A stretch of 64,000 nt of DNA from Plesiocystis pacifica SIR-1 (GCF_000170895.1 NZ_ABCS01000035.1:1-64000); one strand, 5' to 3'; shown: positions 34,201 through 42,571, numbered from the stretch's first letter. Translations and numbers: made by a program. The notes: generated from the letters alone by a model not told the origin.

Positions 34201-35741
34201 TCGATCCACGCCCGCAGGTTCGCCCAGATCGCCAGGGGGTAGCCGCCGCTGACCGACATCAGGGTCTCGGCGAGCAGGTCCTGATCGGCGATGGTCCCGA
34301 GCAGCGTGCGGTTGAGCAGCGTGTTGATCTCGTCGATCTGCAGCGGCCGGAGGTCGCGGACCTCGGTCTCGAACTCGGGCTTGTAGCGCTGCTTCTCGTC
34401 GCGCAGGCCGGCGATCACCAGGGTGTGGTGAGCCGGGCGCAGCTGCGTGAGGATCTTGAGCACCGCGAGCGAGCGCGAGTCGGCGTTCTCGAGGTTGTCG
34501 AGGACGAGGACGAGGGGCCGCTTTTGGCTGCCGATCGCCCGGAGCAGATCGGCGATCACCGAGGTGTGGCGGTTGAAGTCGCCGCTGAGCTCGAGGGGCG
34601 GGAGCTCCTCGATGACGCGGAGCAGGCTGCCCAGGGAGGGCGCGCTGCGGGTCACGATGGCGCCGAGGTTGCGGATCGATCGGTTGATGCGTCCGCGGAC
34701 CTGCTCGCGCTCTTCGGGCTCGAGGGTGCGCAGGGCCTTGGTGACCTGCTCGATGGCGCCGAGCAGGCCGCCGCGGGTGTCGGCGCTGCGCGGCTGCCAG
34801 GTGCCCGCGAGCACGAAGGCGTCGCCAGCCTCGAGGCGCGCGCTGATGAACTCGCGCAGCAGCCGAGACTTGCCGACGCCGCGGTTGCCTCGGATCACGA
34901 CCGCCGTGGGCTGGGCGATGCGGGCCCGAGACAGCCCGTCGGTCAGGAAGGACATGGTCTTCTCGCGGCCGACGAAGGGCGGCTCCGAGGGCAGCTCGAT
35001 GGTCTCGAGCTGGCGCTCTCCGGCCATCGAGCGGATGCGCTGAGACAGCTCGTGGGCGTTGCTCGGCGCCGGCCGAATCATCGGCCACGCCGAGCTGCCG
35101 CCGACCTCCTCGAGGAAGGCGCACAGCTGGCGCAGGTCGTTCCTGTAGTCGTGCTCCTCGGTGAACAGGTGATCGTAGTTGGCGAGGAAGTAGCGGCCGC
35201 CCTCGACCCGCAGGGCCTCGCGGCTGAACTGGACGCCGTAGATCTCCTGGGCGTGGAGGCGAACGAGCAAGGTCGCCAGGGCGCTGCCGAGGTGCAGCAG
35301 CTCTTGGCTGTCGAGGGTGTCGCCGCGGGTCTCCCCGCTCATCAAGGTGATGGCGCCGGTCAGCACCGGATCGCCGGCCACGGGGTCGCAGACCAGCACG
35401 AACTGCTCGCCGGACTCGAAGTCCGCGTGGGCGCGGGGCTGGGTGCTGCGGTGCTGGCTGTTGCGGTCGAGGTTGTAGGCGCGGTGCAGCCGAGCGCGGT
35501 CCTCCTGGGACACGTAGGTGTCCCGAGAGCGCCGCGGGATGTGCAGCTCGACGCGGTGGCTGGGCCGGTGGCCGTACTCGCGCTGGAGGTCCGTGACTGG
35601 GACGACGAGGCTGTGCGCGCTCTCGACGACCTCTCCGACGACGCAAAAGCGCTGCCAGAGGATCATGCCAGCTTCGAAGTCCATGACGCTGGCTTCAGCT
35701 AGGCGGCCGAGGCTATTGGGCGAGAAGCTCCGCGTGGCCAT
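31248..35741 (-). CDS. Giant AAA-ATPase/TPR signalling protein with pseudokinase and pseudo-hybrid-kinase ends
   Basis: Cytoplasmic protein of 1497 residues. Residues 1-240 keep the outline of a Ser/Thr protein kinase C-lobe, but the catalytic loop reads LHAQEIYGVQ where HRD is expected and NYD replaces DFG, so it should be inactive. Residues about 255-480 are a STAND-type ATPase: FVGRE, Walker A GNRGVGKS (285-292), Walker B LVLVLDNLENAD (about 409-420). A long helical TPR-like region follows (about 560-1150). Near 1260-1370 is a decayed HATPase-like segment (GDLQVLIINLVLSSRDAVGD), and the last ~110 residues resemble a receiver domain beginning KVLVVHPEVAIRDT. The histidine-kinase gene lies 34 bases upstream on the same strand. 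Confidence 0.75.
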   Translation of the reverse strand: MATRSFSPNSLGRLAEASVMDFEAGMILWQRFCVVGEVVESAHSLVVPVTDLQREYGHRPSHRVELHIPRRSRDTYVSQEDRARLHRAYNLDRNSQHRSTQPRAHADFESGEQFVLVCDPVAGDPVLTGAITLMSGETRGDTLDSQELLHLGSALATLLVRLHAQEIYGVQFSREALRVEGGRYFLANYDHLFTEEHDYRNDLRQLCAFLEEVGGSSAWPMIRPAPSNAHELSQRIRSMAGERQLETIELPSEPPFVGREKTMSFLTDGLSRARIAQPTAVVIRGNRGVGKSRLLREFISARLEAGDAFVLAGTWQPRSADTRGGLLGAIEQVTKALRTLEPEEREQVRGRINRSIRNLGAIVTRSAPSLGSLLRVIEELPPLELSGDFNRHTSVIADLLRAIGSQKRPLVLVLDNLENADSRSLAVLKILTQLRPAHHTLVIAGLRDEKQRYKPEFETEVRDLRPLQIDEINTLLNRTLLGTIADQDLLAETLMSVSGGYPLAIWANLRAWIDRSLLIHEVGDSTWRARRSLQEEIDHEPDVRDLFGFRLAGAASEVRTLALRAAVLGLSITTAELHSLTADDEDHVNSAIRDLVSRGILTPTSIGVSFPHDSIRELVLESVDASQRREAHRAAAQLLLEQDAPLAQIAYHRELGFEADTATLEDFDRLSVFHVEAGHERLAIYDLERARWHLECALERSRDPKQRSLAAEALADVYLLSDDFENAIEMFSALIAGTDPAHAVRAGAKAVHYLFFKSRADDAQVLGDMALEVVGEPTPRTTFGKILSVISSLINATLRKPPHGPEIRDALCGLYPHMVVKNLGTDPLLSFVCIYRGRWMAQGLRTASAALTLSFEASIRATIGHFSTAEKRFQNLTDIAKDSGDPWARGIACHTRAHTLYLPSLRYEEGQDLLDDAIAAFRETGDMSVAVLSLLMKALYGKNHERADKVLGWLDEAIAMGQRNGKTALSATLESIRVCVLARQGRTDVSLRIQELAQRVKQPEIEDLDRLLAQTSLALAALYSGERKLGYEQALAGQAIIASVPGVPEFLLEHHFATAMIILDHQLPSRDERKLLRKTIRKLKSAASASPRLTVHYQVVLMRKAMVDRKPDTARKHASEIIAGLDSHGDLFGAREAHRTLAQINMVDNVSAAKEHENIASKFGKRLGLSSRTQDNPFEFDDSSLVEDIQPNLLFDAPKLPQAGLLDEASTQLSMTNMSMEMTSDHSEILDDWGIGSEPVQESQLREVVGPLKDVLAPQLPGSVFDINCSNPDIVVPVSAGDLQVLIINLVLSSRDAVGDQPQISLDLELEELSGDIRRNRDSANLNPGRYLLLRVLARGSGTHVPVIGGFKTCEALIRPMNGELTATAGRARTVLLGRIPLEVDATIDESEDYGKVLVVHPEVAIRDTVRSTLAQLNVEPLCMAPREFEPGLLEGATLMLADGETLRKHQVLEPLVEARMVEIVKRGVDPVTADQRACLRVPFMVNEIEALLKGDE

Positions 35742-35775
35742 TCGGGATGCTCAATCCCGGGGAGCCGCGCGGGGC

Positions 35776-36648
35776 TCAACCGCGGGGCACACCGAAGGTG
35801 AACTGAGTCGTGAACTGGGCGTTCGAGCCGGGACGCGACTGGACCTGCAGCGTACCACCCCACTCCTCGACGAGGCGACGACAGACCGGGAGACCGACGC
35901 CCGAGCCCTTCTCCTTGGTGGTGAAGAACATGTCGAAGATCTTCGGCTGCATCTCCTCGGGGATGCCGGGGCCGTTGTCGGCGACCTGGACGAACACGTC
36001 GTCCGTGGCGACCCAGGCCGAGATGGACACGCGGCCCTCAGGACCCTCTGGGATGGCGTCCAGGGCGTTTTTGATGAGGTTGGCCAGGACGCGGAGCAGC
36101 GCGCCACGAGGGGCCAGGATGTCGACGCGGGGGATGTCGGCGAGGACCAGGCGGCCCTTCGCAACGCGTCGATGCATGCGCAGCGTGGTCTTGAGCAGAT
36201 CGGGGAGGTCGACGATCGCACCCGCACCGGCAGCGCGCTGAAGCGCGACGCCGTCGCGGGTGATGTTCACCATGGTCGCAGCCACCAGGCGAGCTTCGTC
36301 GAGGGTGCGCAGCACTTCACGGGCAGGCCCGGCTTGCCCCGAAGTCGCCGCCATTCCGAGCACGCCGTTGCGCGAGTGATCGATGTGAGCGACGAGCACC
36401 TGTACGAGGGAGCGCAGGTCGTGCATTGCACCTGCTGCCAATGTGGCAGTGGCGGCGCGGTCGAGCTGCTCCGCGATCTGCTCGGCGACGTTGGTCGACT
36501 CGCCCTCGTCCCTGACCTTTCGACCGAGCTCGTCCAGGAAGGACAGCAAGCTGCGCCCAAATGCGTTGGGGTCTTGGGATTGGTCGTAGAGTCGCTCGAG
36601 CTCGGCCTTGAGGTCGACGACGCTTTGGTCAAGTGCGGTCTGAGACAT
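35776..36648 (-). CDS. Soluble sensor histidine kinase
   Basis: Histidine kinase of 290 residues lacking membrane helices or a recognisable input domain; the N-terminal ~65 residues look like a coiled coil. The phosphoacceptor is probably His76 in [11 protein letters not shown]. The ATP-binding domain is complete: N box [16 protein letters not shown]1 [10 protein letters not shown] box [10 protein letters not shown]2 [12 protein letters not shown]. It is the first gene of a likely operon with the giant ATPase protein, whose decayed HATPase/receiver tail could be its partner. No conventional response regulator is adjacent. Confidence 0.88.
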   Translation of the reverse strand: MSQTALDQSVVDLKAELERLYDQSQDPNAFGRSLLSFLDELGRKVRDEGESTNVAEQIAEQLDRAATATLAAGAMHDLRSLVQVLVAHIDHSRNGVLGMAATSGQAGPAREVLRTLDEARLVAATMVNITRDGVALQRAAGAGAIVDLPDLLKTTLRMHRRVAKGRLVLADIPRVDILAPRGALLRVLANLIKNALDAIPEGPEGRVSISAWVATDDVFVQVADNGPGIPEEMQPKIFDMFFTTKEKGSGVGLPVCRRLVEEWGGTLQVQSRPGSNAQFTTQFTFGVPRG

Positions 36649-37119
36649 GACGTTGCTGCTCCGGATACGTCAGGAAGAATACGGCTGCGTCCAATAGGAT
36701 AGATCGAAACAAGGACTGGCAAAAGGTCGAACGACCAGTTTGGTGGTTCTTGTGCCAGGCGCAAAGCGGACAAAGCTAAAAAGCTCTCAAAGCTATCATG
36801 AGCTGCGCGGCCTGCGACCAAACCCTCGTTTAGTCCGGCGACATGAGGCATTTCTCCCCATGGGTCGCTCGATAGCGCCCGCAGCAACGGGCAGCGCGTG
36901 TTTCCAGGGGGTTCGAGTCCGAGGGCCGAGAGGTGATCGGACGACCAAGGCGCCCGGTCGCCCGGAGGGTGACGGGCCCCCCATTGGTGGCGCGCGTGAG
37001 ACGCTGCTCGCCTTCACGCGATCTGCGGAGTCTGCCGATGCGAGATCTCGCGCCCCTGCGTGCCCCATCCGTTGGTTGGATTGGAGGCGAGCCGTGGGAT
37101 CGCCGCGAGGACGCGCAGC
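36649..37119. other. Intergenic region upstream of the histidine kinase
   Basis: About 470 bases without a convincing gene. The part next to the kinase start (36650-36800) is A/T-richer and probably holds its promoter. The remainder is ordinary GC-rich sequence. A tRNA-like GTTCGAGTCC at 36911-36920 was examined and rejected. Confidence 0.5.
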
Positions 37120-38262
37120 TCAGAGCTGACCGCGATCACGCAGCCAGCGGATCGTGTCTTCGAGTCCGCGCTCGAGATCGAAGTGTTCGGACCAGCCCAA
37201 CTCGGTCCGCGCTTTTGCGTCGTCGCACCACCAGCCCGGAGACAGACTCGCGCGGGCCTTGTCGGCGGTCAGTGCCGGCACCTTGCCGCGCGCGCGGCCG
37301 ATGCCCTGGTTGAGCCACCCGACGGAGCGCACGGCGACGGCTGGCAGCGGGAGGGTGAGGGCGCGGCGACCCATGGCCGCGGCCGCGACCTGGCCGAACT
37401 CGGCGACGCTGCTCGGCCGCCCGTCGGTGAGGTAGTAGATGCCGAGGCCGCGGGGGTCACCGATCGCCCCGGGGATCGCCGGGTCGAGGCCGCCTCCGCC
37501 GAGCACGTGGCGCTCGTCCTTGGCTTGCTCGCGGGCGTCGGCGCGGGGCAGGGGCTGGCCGCGCTCGCCGACCAGGGCGATGCCGCGGGCGAGGTCTCGG
37601 CCGTGGATCGCCGACATCCAGGTCGGGCGCAGGCCCGGCTGGGCGACGACCCGCATGCCGGCGGACTTGATCATCTGCAGCACGTCCTCGTCGCGCGGGC
37701 CGTAGACCAGGGGCGGGCGCACGATGATCAGCTCGAGCTCGCTCGAGCGCGCGGCGACCATGACCCGCGCCTCGCCGGCGAGCTTGGAGTCGCCGTAGTC
37801 GGTGAACCCGGCCTCGTGGCGGTGGTGCTCGCGGCGGCCGACCTTGGGGTGCGAGGGCCCGGCGGCCATCAGCGAGGACACGTGCACGAGGCGGCGCGGG
37901 CCCTTGCCCTCGCTGGCCCGGGCGCGCTCGATGGCGGCGATCAGGTTGTCGACGCCGGCGACGTTGGTGCGGTCGAAGCCGACGCGATCGAAGGCGGCCG
38001 TGGTCCCGGCGATGTTGTAGACGACCTCGACCCCGCGCACGGCTTCGGTCAAGGCGTCGACGTCGTCGAGGCTCGCGTAGGCGAGCTCGAAGGGGATCAC
38101 CCGGCCGCCCTCGCGGGCCGCGTCCTCGAGCTTGGCGAGCTTCGAGGTCTTGCGGACCATGGCCTGGACCGCGTGGCCGCGCTCGCGCAGGACCTGGCAC
38201 AGGTGGCTGCCGATGAAGCCGCTGGCCCCGGTGACCAGCACGCGGGCGCGCGCGTCAGTCAT
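37120..38262 (-). CDS. Extended SDR (NAD-dependent epimerase-like), candidate 3-keto-sphinganine reductase CerR type
   Basis: NAD(P)-dependent oxidoreductase of 380 residues. The Rossmann motif TGASGFIGSHL, the AYNIAG-like VVYNIAGTT, and the catalytic YGDSK (YxxxK) place it in the extended SDR family; VRPPLVYGP is also typical. In Caulobacter an epimerase-like SDR (CerR) reduces the ketone formed by serine palmitoyltransferase. The same role is proposed here because this gene pairs with a GNAT acyltransferase and faces an alpha-oxoamine synthase operon. Its ATG overlaps the end of the upstream GNAT gene by eight bases. Sequence alone does not exclude a sugar or flavonoid-reductase-like substrate. 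Confidence 0.75.
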   Translation of the reverse strand: MTDARARVLVTGASGFIGSHLCQVLRERGHAVQAMVRKTSKLAKLEDAAREGGRVIPFELAYASLDDVDALTEAVRGVEVVYNIAGTTAAFDRVGFDRTNVAGVDNLIAAIERARASEGKGPRRLVHVSSLMAAGPSHPKVGRREHHRHEAGFTDYGDSKLAGEARVMVAARSSELELIIVRPPLVYGPRDEDVLQMIKSAGMRVVAQPGLRPTWMSAIHGRDLARGIALVGERGQPLPRADAREQAKDERHVLGGGGLDPAIPGAIGDPRGLGIYYLTDGRPSSVAEFGQVAAAAMGRRALTLPLPAVAVRSVGWLNQGIGRARGKVPALTADKARASLSPGWWCDDAKARTELGWSEHFDLERGLEDTIRWLRDRGQL

Positions 38263-39481
38263 CGCTGGCCTCGCCTGCCCCAGCTGCTTCGGCGGGCTCG
38301 CCCGCGTCGGCCTTGGCCTTGGCCTTGGCCTTGCCGGTGAGGTCCTCGGTGTAGATGCGGTAGTTGGCCACGGCCTCGCAGCCGAAGTTCTCGATCGCCC
38401 GGTTGACCATCACGTTGTCCTCGAGGGTCCAGCCGATCTCGCCGCCCCACCAGCCCAGGGCCTTGGCGCGCTGGGCCATCTCGAGGAAGAGGATCGAGTC
38501 GAGGCCGCGGCGGCGGTGCTCGGCGCGGATGCCCAGCAAGATCAGCCGGCCCGAGTCGACGCGCTGCTTGACCTTGAGATCCCACAACAGGCGCAGGGCC
38601 CCGAAGGGCAGCAGCTTGCCGTCGAGGGGCTTGAGCAGGGGGTTGAGGTTCATGATGATCAGCGCGAAGGCCACGGCCTCGCCGTCGATCTCGGCCACGA
38701 GAGGCAGCGAGGGGTGCAGGACCAGCTTGAGGTCCTCGGCGATCTGCCGGAACTCCCGCTCGGTGACCGGCACGAAGCCCCAGTTCTTCTCCCAGGCCTC
38801 GTTGTAGATCTCGAAGGTGCGCCCGACCTCGGCGTCCCAGTCGTCGAAGCTCATGGCGCGCACGCGGATGCCCGCGCGCTTTTTCATCTTCTCGGCGATG
38901 CGCACGACCCGGGGCGGGATCGGCGTGGCCAGGTCGATGCCCCACTGGATCAGATCCTTGGCCTTGCTCAGGCCCTGGCCGAGCAGCAGCTCGTCGTACC
39001 ACGGCGGGTTGTAGGGCATGTTGATGCACGGCTCGCGGTCGAAGGCGTCGAGCAGCACGCCGCACACGTGGTTCGTCGACAGGTCCATGGGCCCGATCAT
39101 CTCGTCCATGCCGCGGGCGCGGAGCCACTTGCGGGCCTGGTCGAGCAGGGCCCCGGCCACGGCCGCGTCGTTGGGCGCGTCGAAGAAGCCGAAGTAGCCG
39201 GTCTTCTCGCCGTGGAAGTCGATCCACGAGCGGTCCTCGATGGCCGCGATGCGGCCGATGTCGCGGCCGCCCTTGCGGGCGATCCACATCGCCATCTCGG
39301 CGTGCTCGAAGAAGAGGTTCTTGTCGGGGTTGAGGAACTCCCGGCGCTCGAGCATGAGCGGCGGCACCCAGACCTCGTTGGGGTAGGCCTCGCGGTGGAT
39401 GAACCACTGCACGCGAATGAAGCGGTCGAGCAGCTTGCGGTTGCTCGCGTGGACCCGGATGACTTCGATGTCGGAGCTCAT
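38255..39481 (-). CDS. GNAT-fold N-acyltransferase, candidate bacterial ceramide synthase type
   Basis: Protein of 408 residues with a C-terminal GNAT acetyl-CoA-binding pattern (LGIRAEHRRRGLDSILFLEMAQRAK, then ENFGCEAVANYRIY). The N-terminal half carries GPMDLSTNHVCGVLLDAF and MPYNPPWYDELL, motifs shared by a conserved ~380-residue GNAT family of myxobacteria and Bacteroidetes. The bacterial ceramide synthase of Caulobacter is also described as a GNAT-like N-acyltransferase, so N-acylation of an amino lipid is a reasonable proposal. The tail is Lys/Ala/Glu-rich low complexity. The start at 39481 is where family resemblance begins; the frame is open to 39634. It is first in the leftward operon with the SDR gene. 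Confidence 0.65.
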   Translation of the reverse strand: MSSDIEVIRVHASNRKLLDRFIRVQWFIHREAYPNEVWVPPLMLERREFLNPDKNLFFEHAEMAMWIARKGGRDIGRIAAIEDRSWIDFHGEKTGYFGFFDAPNDAAVAGALLDQARKWLRARGMDEMIGPMDLSTNHVCGVLLDAFDREPCINMPYNPPWYDELLLGQGLSKAKDLIQWGIDLATPIPPRVVRIAEKMKKRAGIRVRAMSFDDWDAEVGRTFEIYNEAWEKNWGFVPVTEREFRQIAEDLKLVLHPSLPLVAEIDGEAVAFALIIMNLNPLLKPLDGKLLPFGALRLLWDLKVKQRVDSGRLILLGIRAEHRRRGLDSILFLEMAQRAKALGWWGGEIGWTLEDNVMVNRAIENFGCEAVANYRIYTEDLTGKAKAKAKADAGEPAEAAGAGEASDD

Positions 39482-39639
39482 CGGCGTGGGCCGCGAATAG
39501 CCCGGCAGTGCGCGAGCCGTCCAGGGCTCGACGGCCTGAACCATCCAGGTGGGTCGGGAGACCAAGCCAGGTCGTGAATGAACTTCACCGAGCGCGTCCC
39601 CCGAGACGCCAACGAAGCTCCCAAGGCTGGGCACAAGGG

Positions 39640-39651
39640 TTTGAATTCAAA
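39640..39651. promoter_or_regulatory. Perfect palindrome TTTGAATTCAAA
   Basis: Twelve-base perfect inverted repeat at the edge of an A/T-rich patch that continues with eight T residues. Candidate operator for the leftward or rightward operon; no regulator gene lies next to it. Confidence 0.4.
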
Positions 39652-39681
39652 GCTTTTTTTTGATCAGGTGGGCTTGCTTGC

Positions 39682-39710
39682 TTGACATGAATCTCGATTC
39701 ATCTGATGAA
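39682..39710. promoter_or_regulatory. TTGACA with two overlapping palindromes, candidate promoter/operator
   Basis: TTGACA at 39682-39687 runs directly into ATGAATC-TC-GATTCAT (39687-39702), which overlaps a second palindrome, TTCATC-T-GATGAA (39698-39710). A -10 element would fall within the second palindrome but matches poorly. The arrangement is typical of a repressor site covering a promoter; this is inference. Confidence 0.45.
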
Positions 39711-40034
39711 CGGCTGCACCGCGAAGTGTGCGTGGGTCAGCTCTCGGAGCGTCGCAACACTCACGCCGCATCCGAGGTCACACCCTCGCCCCTGCGGGTC
39801 TTTGATTCACGAGATGCTGCCCCCAGCCACCCTCCGTCCCGCCGTGCCGAGAGTCCAAGCGAGATCCGTCCGTGGAGCCTCGACCTGGAACGAGCCTGGA
39901 GCCGATCGCTCGTGCGTTGCAGCCTGCAACACCGCAGGCGCCACGGCGCTGATCCCACCGGTCTTGAAATCCCGTTCACCCGTGACAGGGCGCCATCTTT
40001 GGCGTACTGAGCCCCCCGACCCCCGGTCCTGCTC

Positions 40035-41594
40035 ATGAGTAGCGAAGCCCAGTACAGCCTGGCCGATTTCTACTTCACCGACACCGACGATCCGATGGTG
40101 CCGCCGCCGGAGTTCGGCAAGTGGGTCCAGGATGGTGCCTGGGCCTTCGAGCTGTTCGAGCCCGAGATGCTCGGCGCCGTCGAGCCGGTGATGCGAATCC
40201 ACCGCGCCGGCAAGGACCGGACGGTGGTGAACCTGTCGTCCTACAACTACCTCGGCCTGGCCGCGCACCCCGAGGTGATCGAGGCCGGCAAGAAGGCGCT
40301 GTCGCGCTACGGCACCGGAGCCTGCGGCTCGCCCATGCTCTCGGGCATGACGGACCTGCACCGCCAGCTCGAGCACGAGCTGCGCAAGTTCACCGGGCAC
40401 GAGGACGTCATGCTGTTCAACAGCGGCTTCGGGGGCGGCATGGGCACGCTGACCGGGCTGCTGCGCAAGGGCGACGTCGCGATCCTCGACGACAAGTGCC
40501 ACCTGTGCCTCATCGACGGGGTCAAGCTGGCCAAGGCCAAGCTCAACTTCTTCACCCACAACGACCCGGCGGCCCTCGACGAGGCCCTGCAAAAGACCGC
40601 CGGGCGTCGGCGCGTGGTCGTGCTCGAGGGCGTCTACTCCATGGACGGCGACACGGCCAACCTGCCGGCGCTGCTCGAGGTGACCGAGCGCCACGGCGTC
40701 GGCGTGATGCTCGACGAGGCCCACTCGATCCTCGCCCTGGGCGCGCGCGGGCGCGGCTGCGCCGAGCACTACGGCCTGCCGCCCTCGGCCATCAACCTGC
40801 AGTACGCGACCTTCTCCAAGTCCTTCGCCCACACCGGCAGCTTCGTCGCGGGCAAGAAGGAGCTGATCAAGTACCTGCGCCACTACGTCAACGGCTACGC
40901 GTTCAGCTGCGCCCTGCCCCCGGCGATCGTCGGCGGCGTGCTCAAGGCCCTCGAGCTGGGGACCCGGGACAACAGCCTGCGCGAGAAGCTGTGGCGGAAC
41001 GTCCAGCACTTCCGGGCCGGGGCCGAGTCCCTGGGCCTGGACATCGGCGAGGCCGACTCGCAGGTGTTCCCGATCATCATCGGCGGCGACCGGCAGATGC
41101 TCTACGAGCAGTGCATCGCCATGAACGACGCCGGGCTCTTCCTCGCCCCCGTCGACTTCCCCTCCGTGCCCGAGGAGTCCCTGCGCTACCGCGTGGCCGT
41201 GACCGCGGGCCACGAGCTCGTCGACCTCGACCGGGCCCTCAACATCCTCGAGGACACCCTGGTCAAGGCGCTGCGCGAGGCGGGCACCCTCGGCGAGGTC
41301 CGCGAGCCGCGGCCGGGCGCCAACGGGGTCAACGGCACGGGCTACACCAAGGCCGGCGCCTCGGCGAGCTGGCAGACCATGGCCAAGTTCATGTACCGGC
41401 AGGCCTCGGCCATCGCCAACTCGTCGAACAAGCGGGCGCGCATCGCCCAGCTCTCGTCCATGGCCTACGACCACTTCGTCGAGCGGGCCCGGGACCCGTC
41501 CACGGCCTACGACCGGCTGATCCGGGCGACCAGCGAGCTCAACCTGCGCGACGCCGTCTCGACCCTGCGGGAGATCCGGAGGGAGCGCGCGTGA
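40035..41594 (+). CDS. Alpha-oxoamine synthase, serine-palmitoyltransferase-like, with C-terminal extension
   Basis: PLP enzyme of 519 residues that would condense an acyl thioester with an amino acid, releasing CO2 and an alpha-amino ketone. The cofactor Lys is K262 in YATFSKSFAHTGSF, whose TFSKSF form is nearer serine palmitoyltransferase than KAPA synthase. DEAHSI (227-231) binds the PLP ring nitrogen and H156 (DDKCH) would stack on it; HND at 175-177 is also conserved. Residues from about 425 to 519 are an extra helical extension beyond the usual catalytic core. It is the first gene of the ten-gene operon, and its stop overlaps the acyltransferase start (GTGA). The amino-acid and acyl substrates are unknown. 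Confidence 0.85.
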   Translation: MSSEAQYSLADFYFTDTDDPMVPPPEFGKWVQDGAWAFELFEPEMLGAVEPVMRIHRAGKDRTVVNLSSYNYLGLAAHPEVIEAGKKALSRYGTGACGSPMLSGMTDLHRQLEHELRKFTGHEDVMLFNSGFGGGMGTLTGLLRKGDVAILDDKCHLCLIDGVKLAKAKLNFFTHNDPAALDEALQKTAGRRRVVVLEGVYSMDGDTANLPALLEVTERHGVGVMLDEAHSILALGARGRGCAEHYGLPPSAINLQYATFSKSFAHTGSFVAGKKELIKYLRHYVNGYAFSCALPPAIVGGVLKALELGTRDNSLREKLWRNVQHFRAGAESLGLDIGEADSQVFPIIIGGDRQMLYEQCIAMNDAGLFLAPVDFPSVPEESLRYRVAVTAGHELVDLDRALNILEDTLVKALREAGTLGEVREPRPGANGVNGTGYTKAGASASWQTMAKFMYRQASAIANSSNKRARIAQLSSMAYDHFVERARDPSTAYDRLIRATSELNLRDAVSTLREIRRERA

Positions 41595-42571
41595 GCGTGG
41601 TGTTCATGTTCCCCGGGCAGAGCTCGCGCTACCCGGGGATGCTCGACAAGCTCGTCGACCTCCACCGCCCCAACGCCGAGCTGCTCGCGTGGGCCTCGGA
41701 CGTGCTCAACCGCGACCTGCGCGGCCACTTCGCCGAGTCCGCCGGCGAGCAGGCCTTCGCGCGCAACGTCGACGTGCAGATCAGCGTGTTCCTGGCCAAC
41801 CACATGGTCCTGCGCGCGCTCGAGGCCGAGGGCGTGCGCGCCGAGCTGTCCCTGGGCCTGAGCCTGGGCGAGTGGAACCACCTCGTACACATCGGCGCCC
41901 TCGACTTCGAGCAGGCGCTGCGCGCCGTCGAGTTCCGCGGCCAGTGCTACGACACGGGGCCGCGGGGGTGGATGGCGGCGATCCAGCCCATCGACGGCGA
42001 GTCCCTCGAGGACATCGTGCGCGAGGCCAGCAAGGTGGGGACCATCGAGATCGTCAACTTCAACTCGCCGCGCCAGCACGTGATCGCGGGCGAGCGCGCG
42101 GCCGTCGAGGTCGCCGTCGAGCAGGCCGAGGACGAGCACTACGCCCAGGCCCACATCATCGACCGCAACGTGCCCATGCACAGCTCGCTGTTCGAGGTCG
42201 TGGGCGATCGCTTCGCCGACTACCTGCGCGGCCTCGACTTTTGCGTGCCGCGGCGCCCCTACCTGCCCAACCGGCTCGCGCGCTTCATCGACGCCCCGAC
42301 CCCCGAGCAGTTCGTCGAGCTGCTCTCGACCCACGTCCACGCCCCCGTGCTGTGGCGCGAGTCCATCGAGGCCGTGGTCGAGCGCTGCCCCGAGGCGGCC
42401 TTCGTCGAGGTCGGGCCGATGTCGGTGCTGCACAACCTCATGCACCGCAAGTGGGTGCGCAACCGCAAGTTCCGCGTCGACAGCCGCGAGGACATCCACG
42501 CCCAGTTCGTCGCCACCGTCGACGGCCTGCGCGGCGCCGACCCTGGGAGGCAGGCTTGTACACCAAGCTGA
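41591..42571 (+). CDS. Discrete acyltransferase (FabD-like, trans-AT type)
   Basis: Stand-alone acyltransferase of 326 residues that would load malonyl or another acyl group onto the carrier protein. It begins MFPGQSSRYPG and has the nucleophile S91 in GLSLGEW with the catalytic His197 in VPMHSSLF, as in FabD and trans-acting AT domains. GTG 41591 overlaps the previous stop. Residues that normally select malonyl versus methylmalonyl were not decisive by eye. The following FabZ-type gene starts inside its last codons. Confidence 0.85.
   Translation: MSVVFMFPGQSSRYPGMLDKLVDLHRPNAELLAWASDVLNRDLRGHFAESAGEQAFARNVDVQISVFLANHMVLRALEAEGVRAELSLGLSLGEWNHLVHIGALDFEQALRAVEFRGQCYDTGPRGWMAAIQPIDGESLEDIVREASKVGTIEIVNFNSPRQHVIAGERAAVEVAVEQAEDEHYAQAHIIDRNVPMHSSLFEVVGDRFADYLRGLDFCVPRRPYLPNRLARFIDAPTPEQFVELLSTHVHAPVLWRESIEAVVERCPEAAFVEVGPMSVLHNLMHRKWVRNRKFRVDSREDIHAQFVATVDGLRGADPGRQACTPS

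Larger units (their letters stand above)
39482..40034. other. Divergent control region between the two lipid-gene operons
   Basis: About 550 bases between the leftward acyltransferase/reductase pair and the rightward ten-gene operon. It holds an A/T-rich patch at 39640-39710 with three palindromes and a TTGACA, listed separately. From 39715 to 40034 I see no gene and no obvious ribosome site before the ATG at 40035, so the rightward transcript may have a long leader. Confidence 0.6.

Noticed and set aside
31236-35702. Open frame of 1488 codons on the plus strand opposite the giant ATPase
   Set aside because: Antisense shadow; the minus-strand product has ATPase motifs and coherent domains, this one has none.
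36906-36925. tRNA-like T-loop GTTCGAGTCC
   Set aside because: The flanking bases do not pair into a T-stem beyond two pairs, and no acceptor, D or anticodon arm can be drawn around it.
40035-41594. Biotin-synthesis KAPA synthase (BioF)
   Set aside because: No biotin genes are nearby, the lysine motif TFSKSF is closer to serine palmitoyltransferase, and the protein has an extra ~95-residue C-terminal part.
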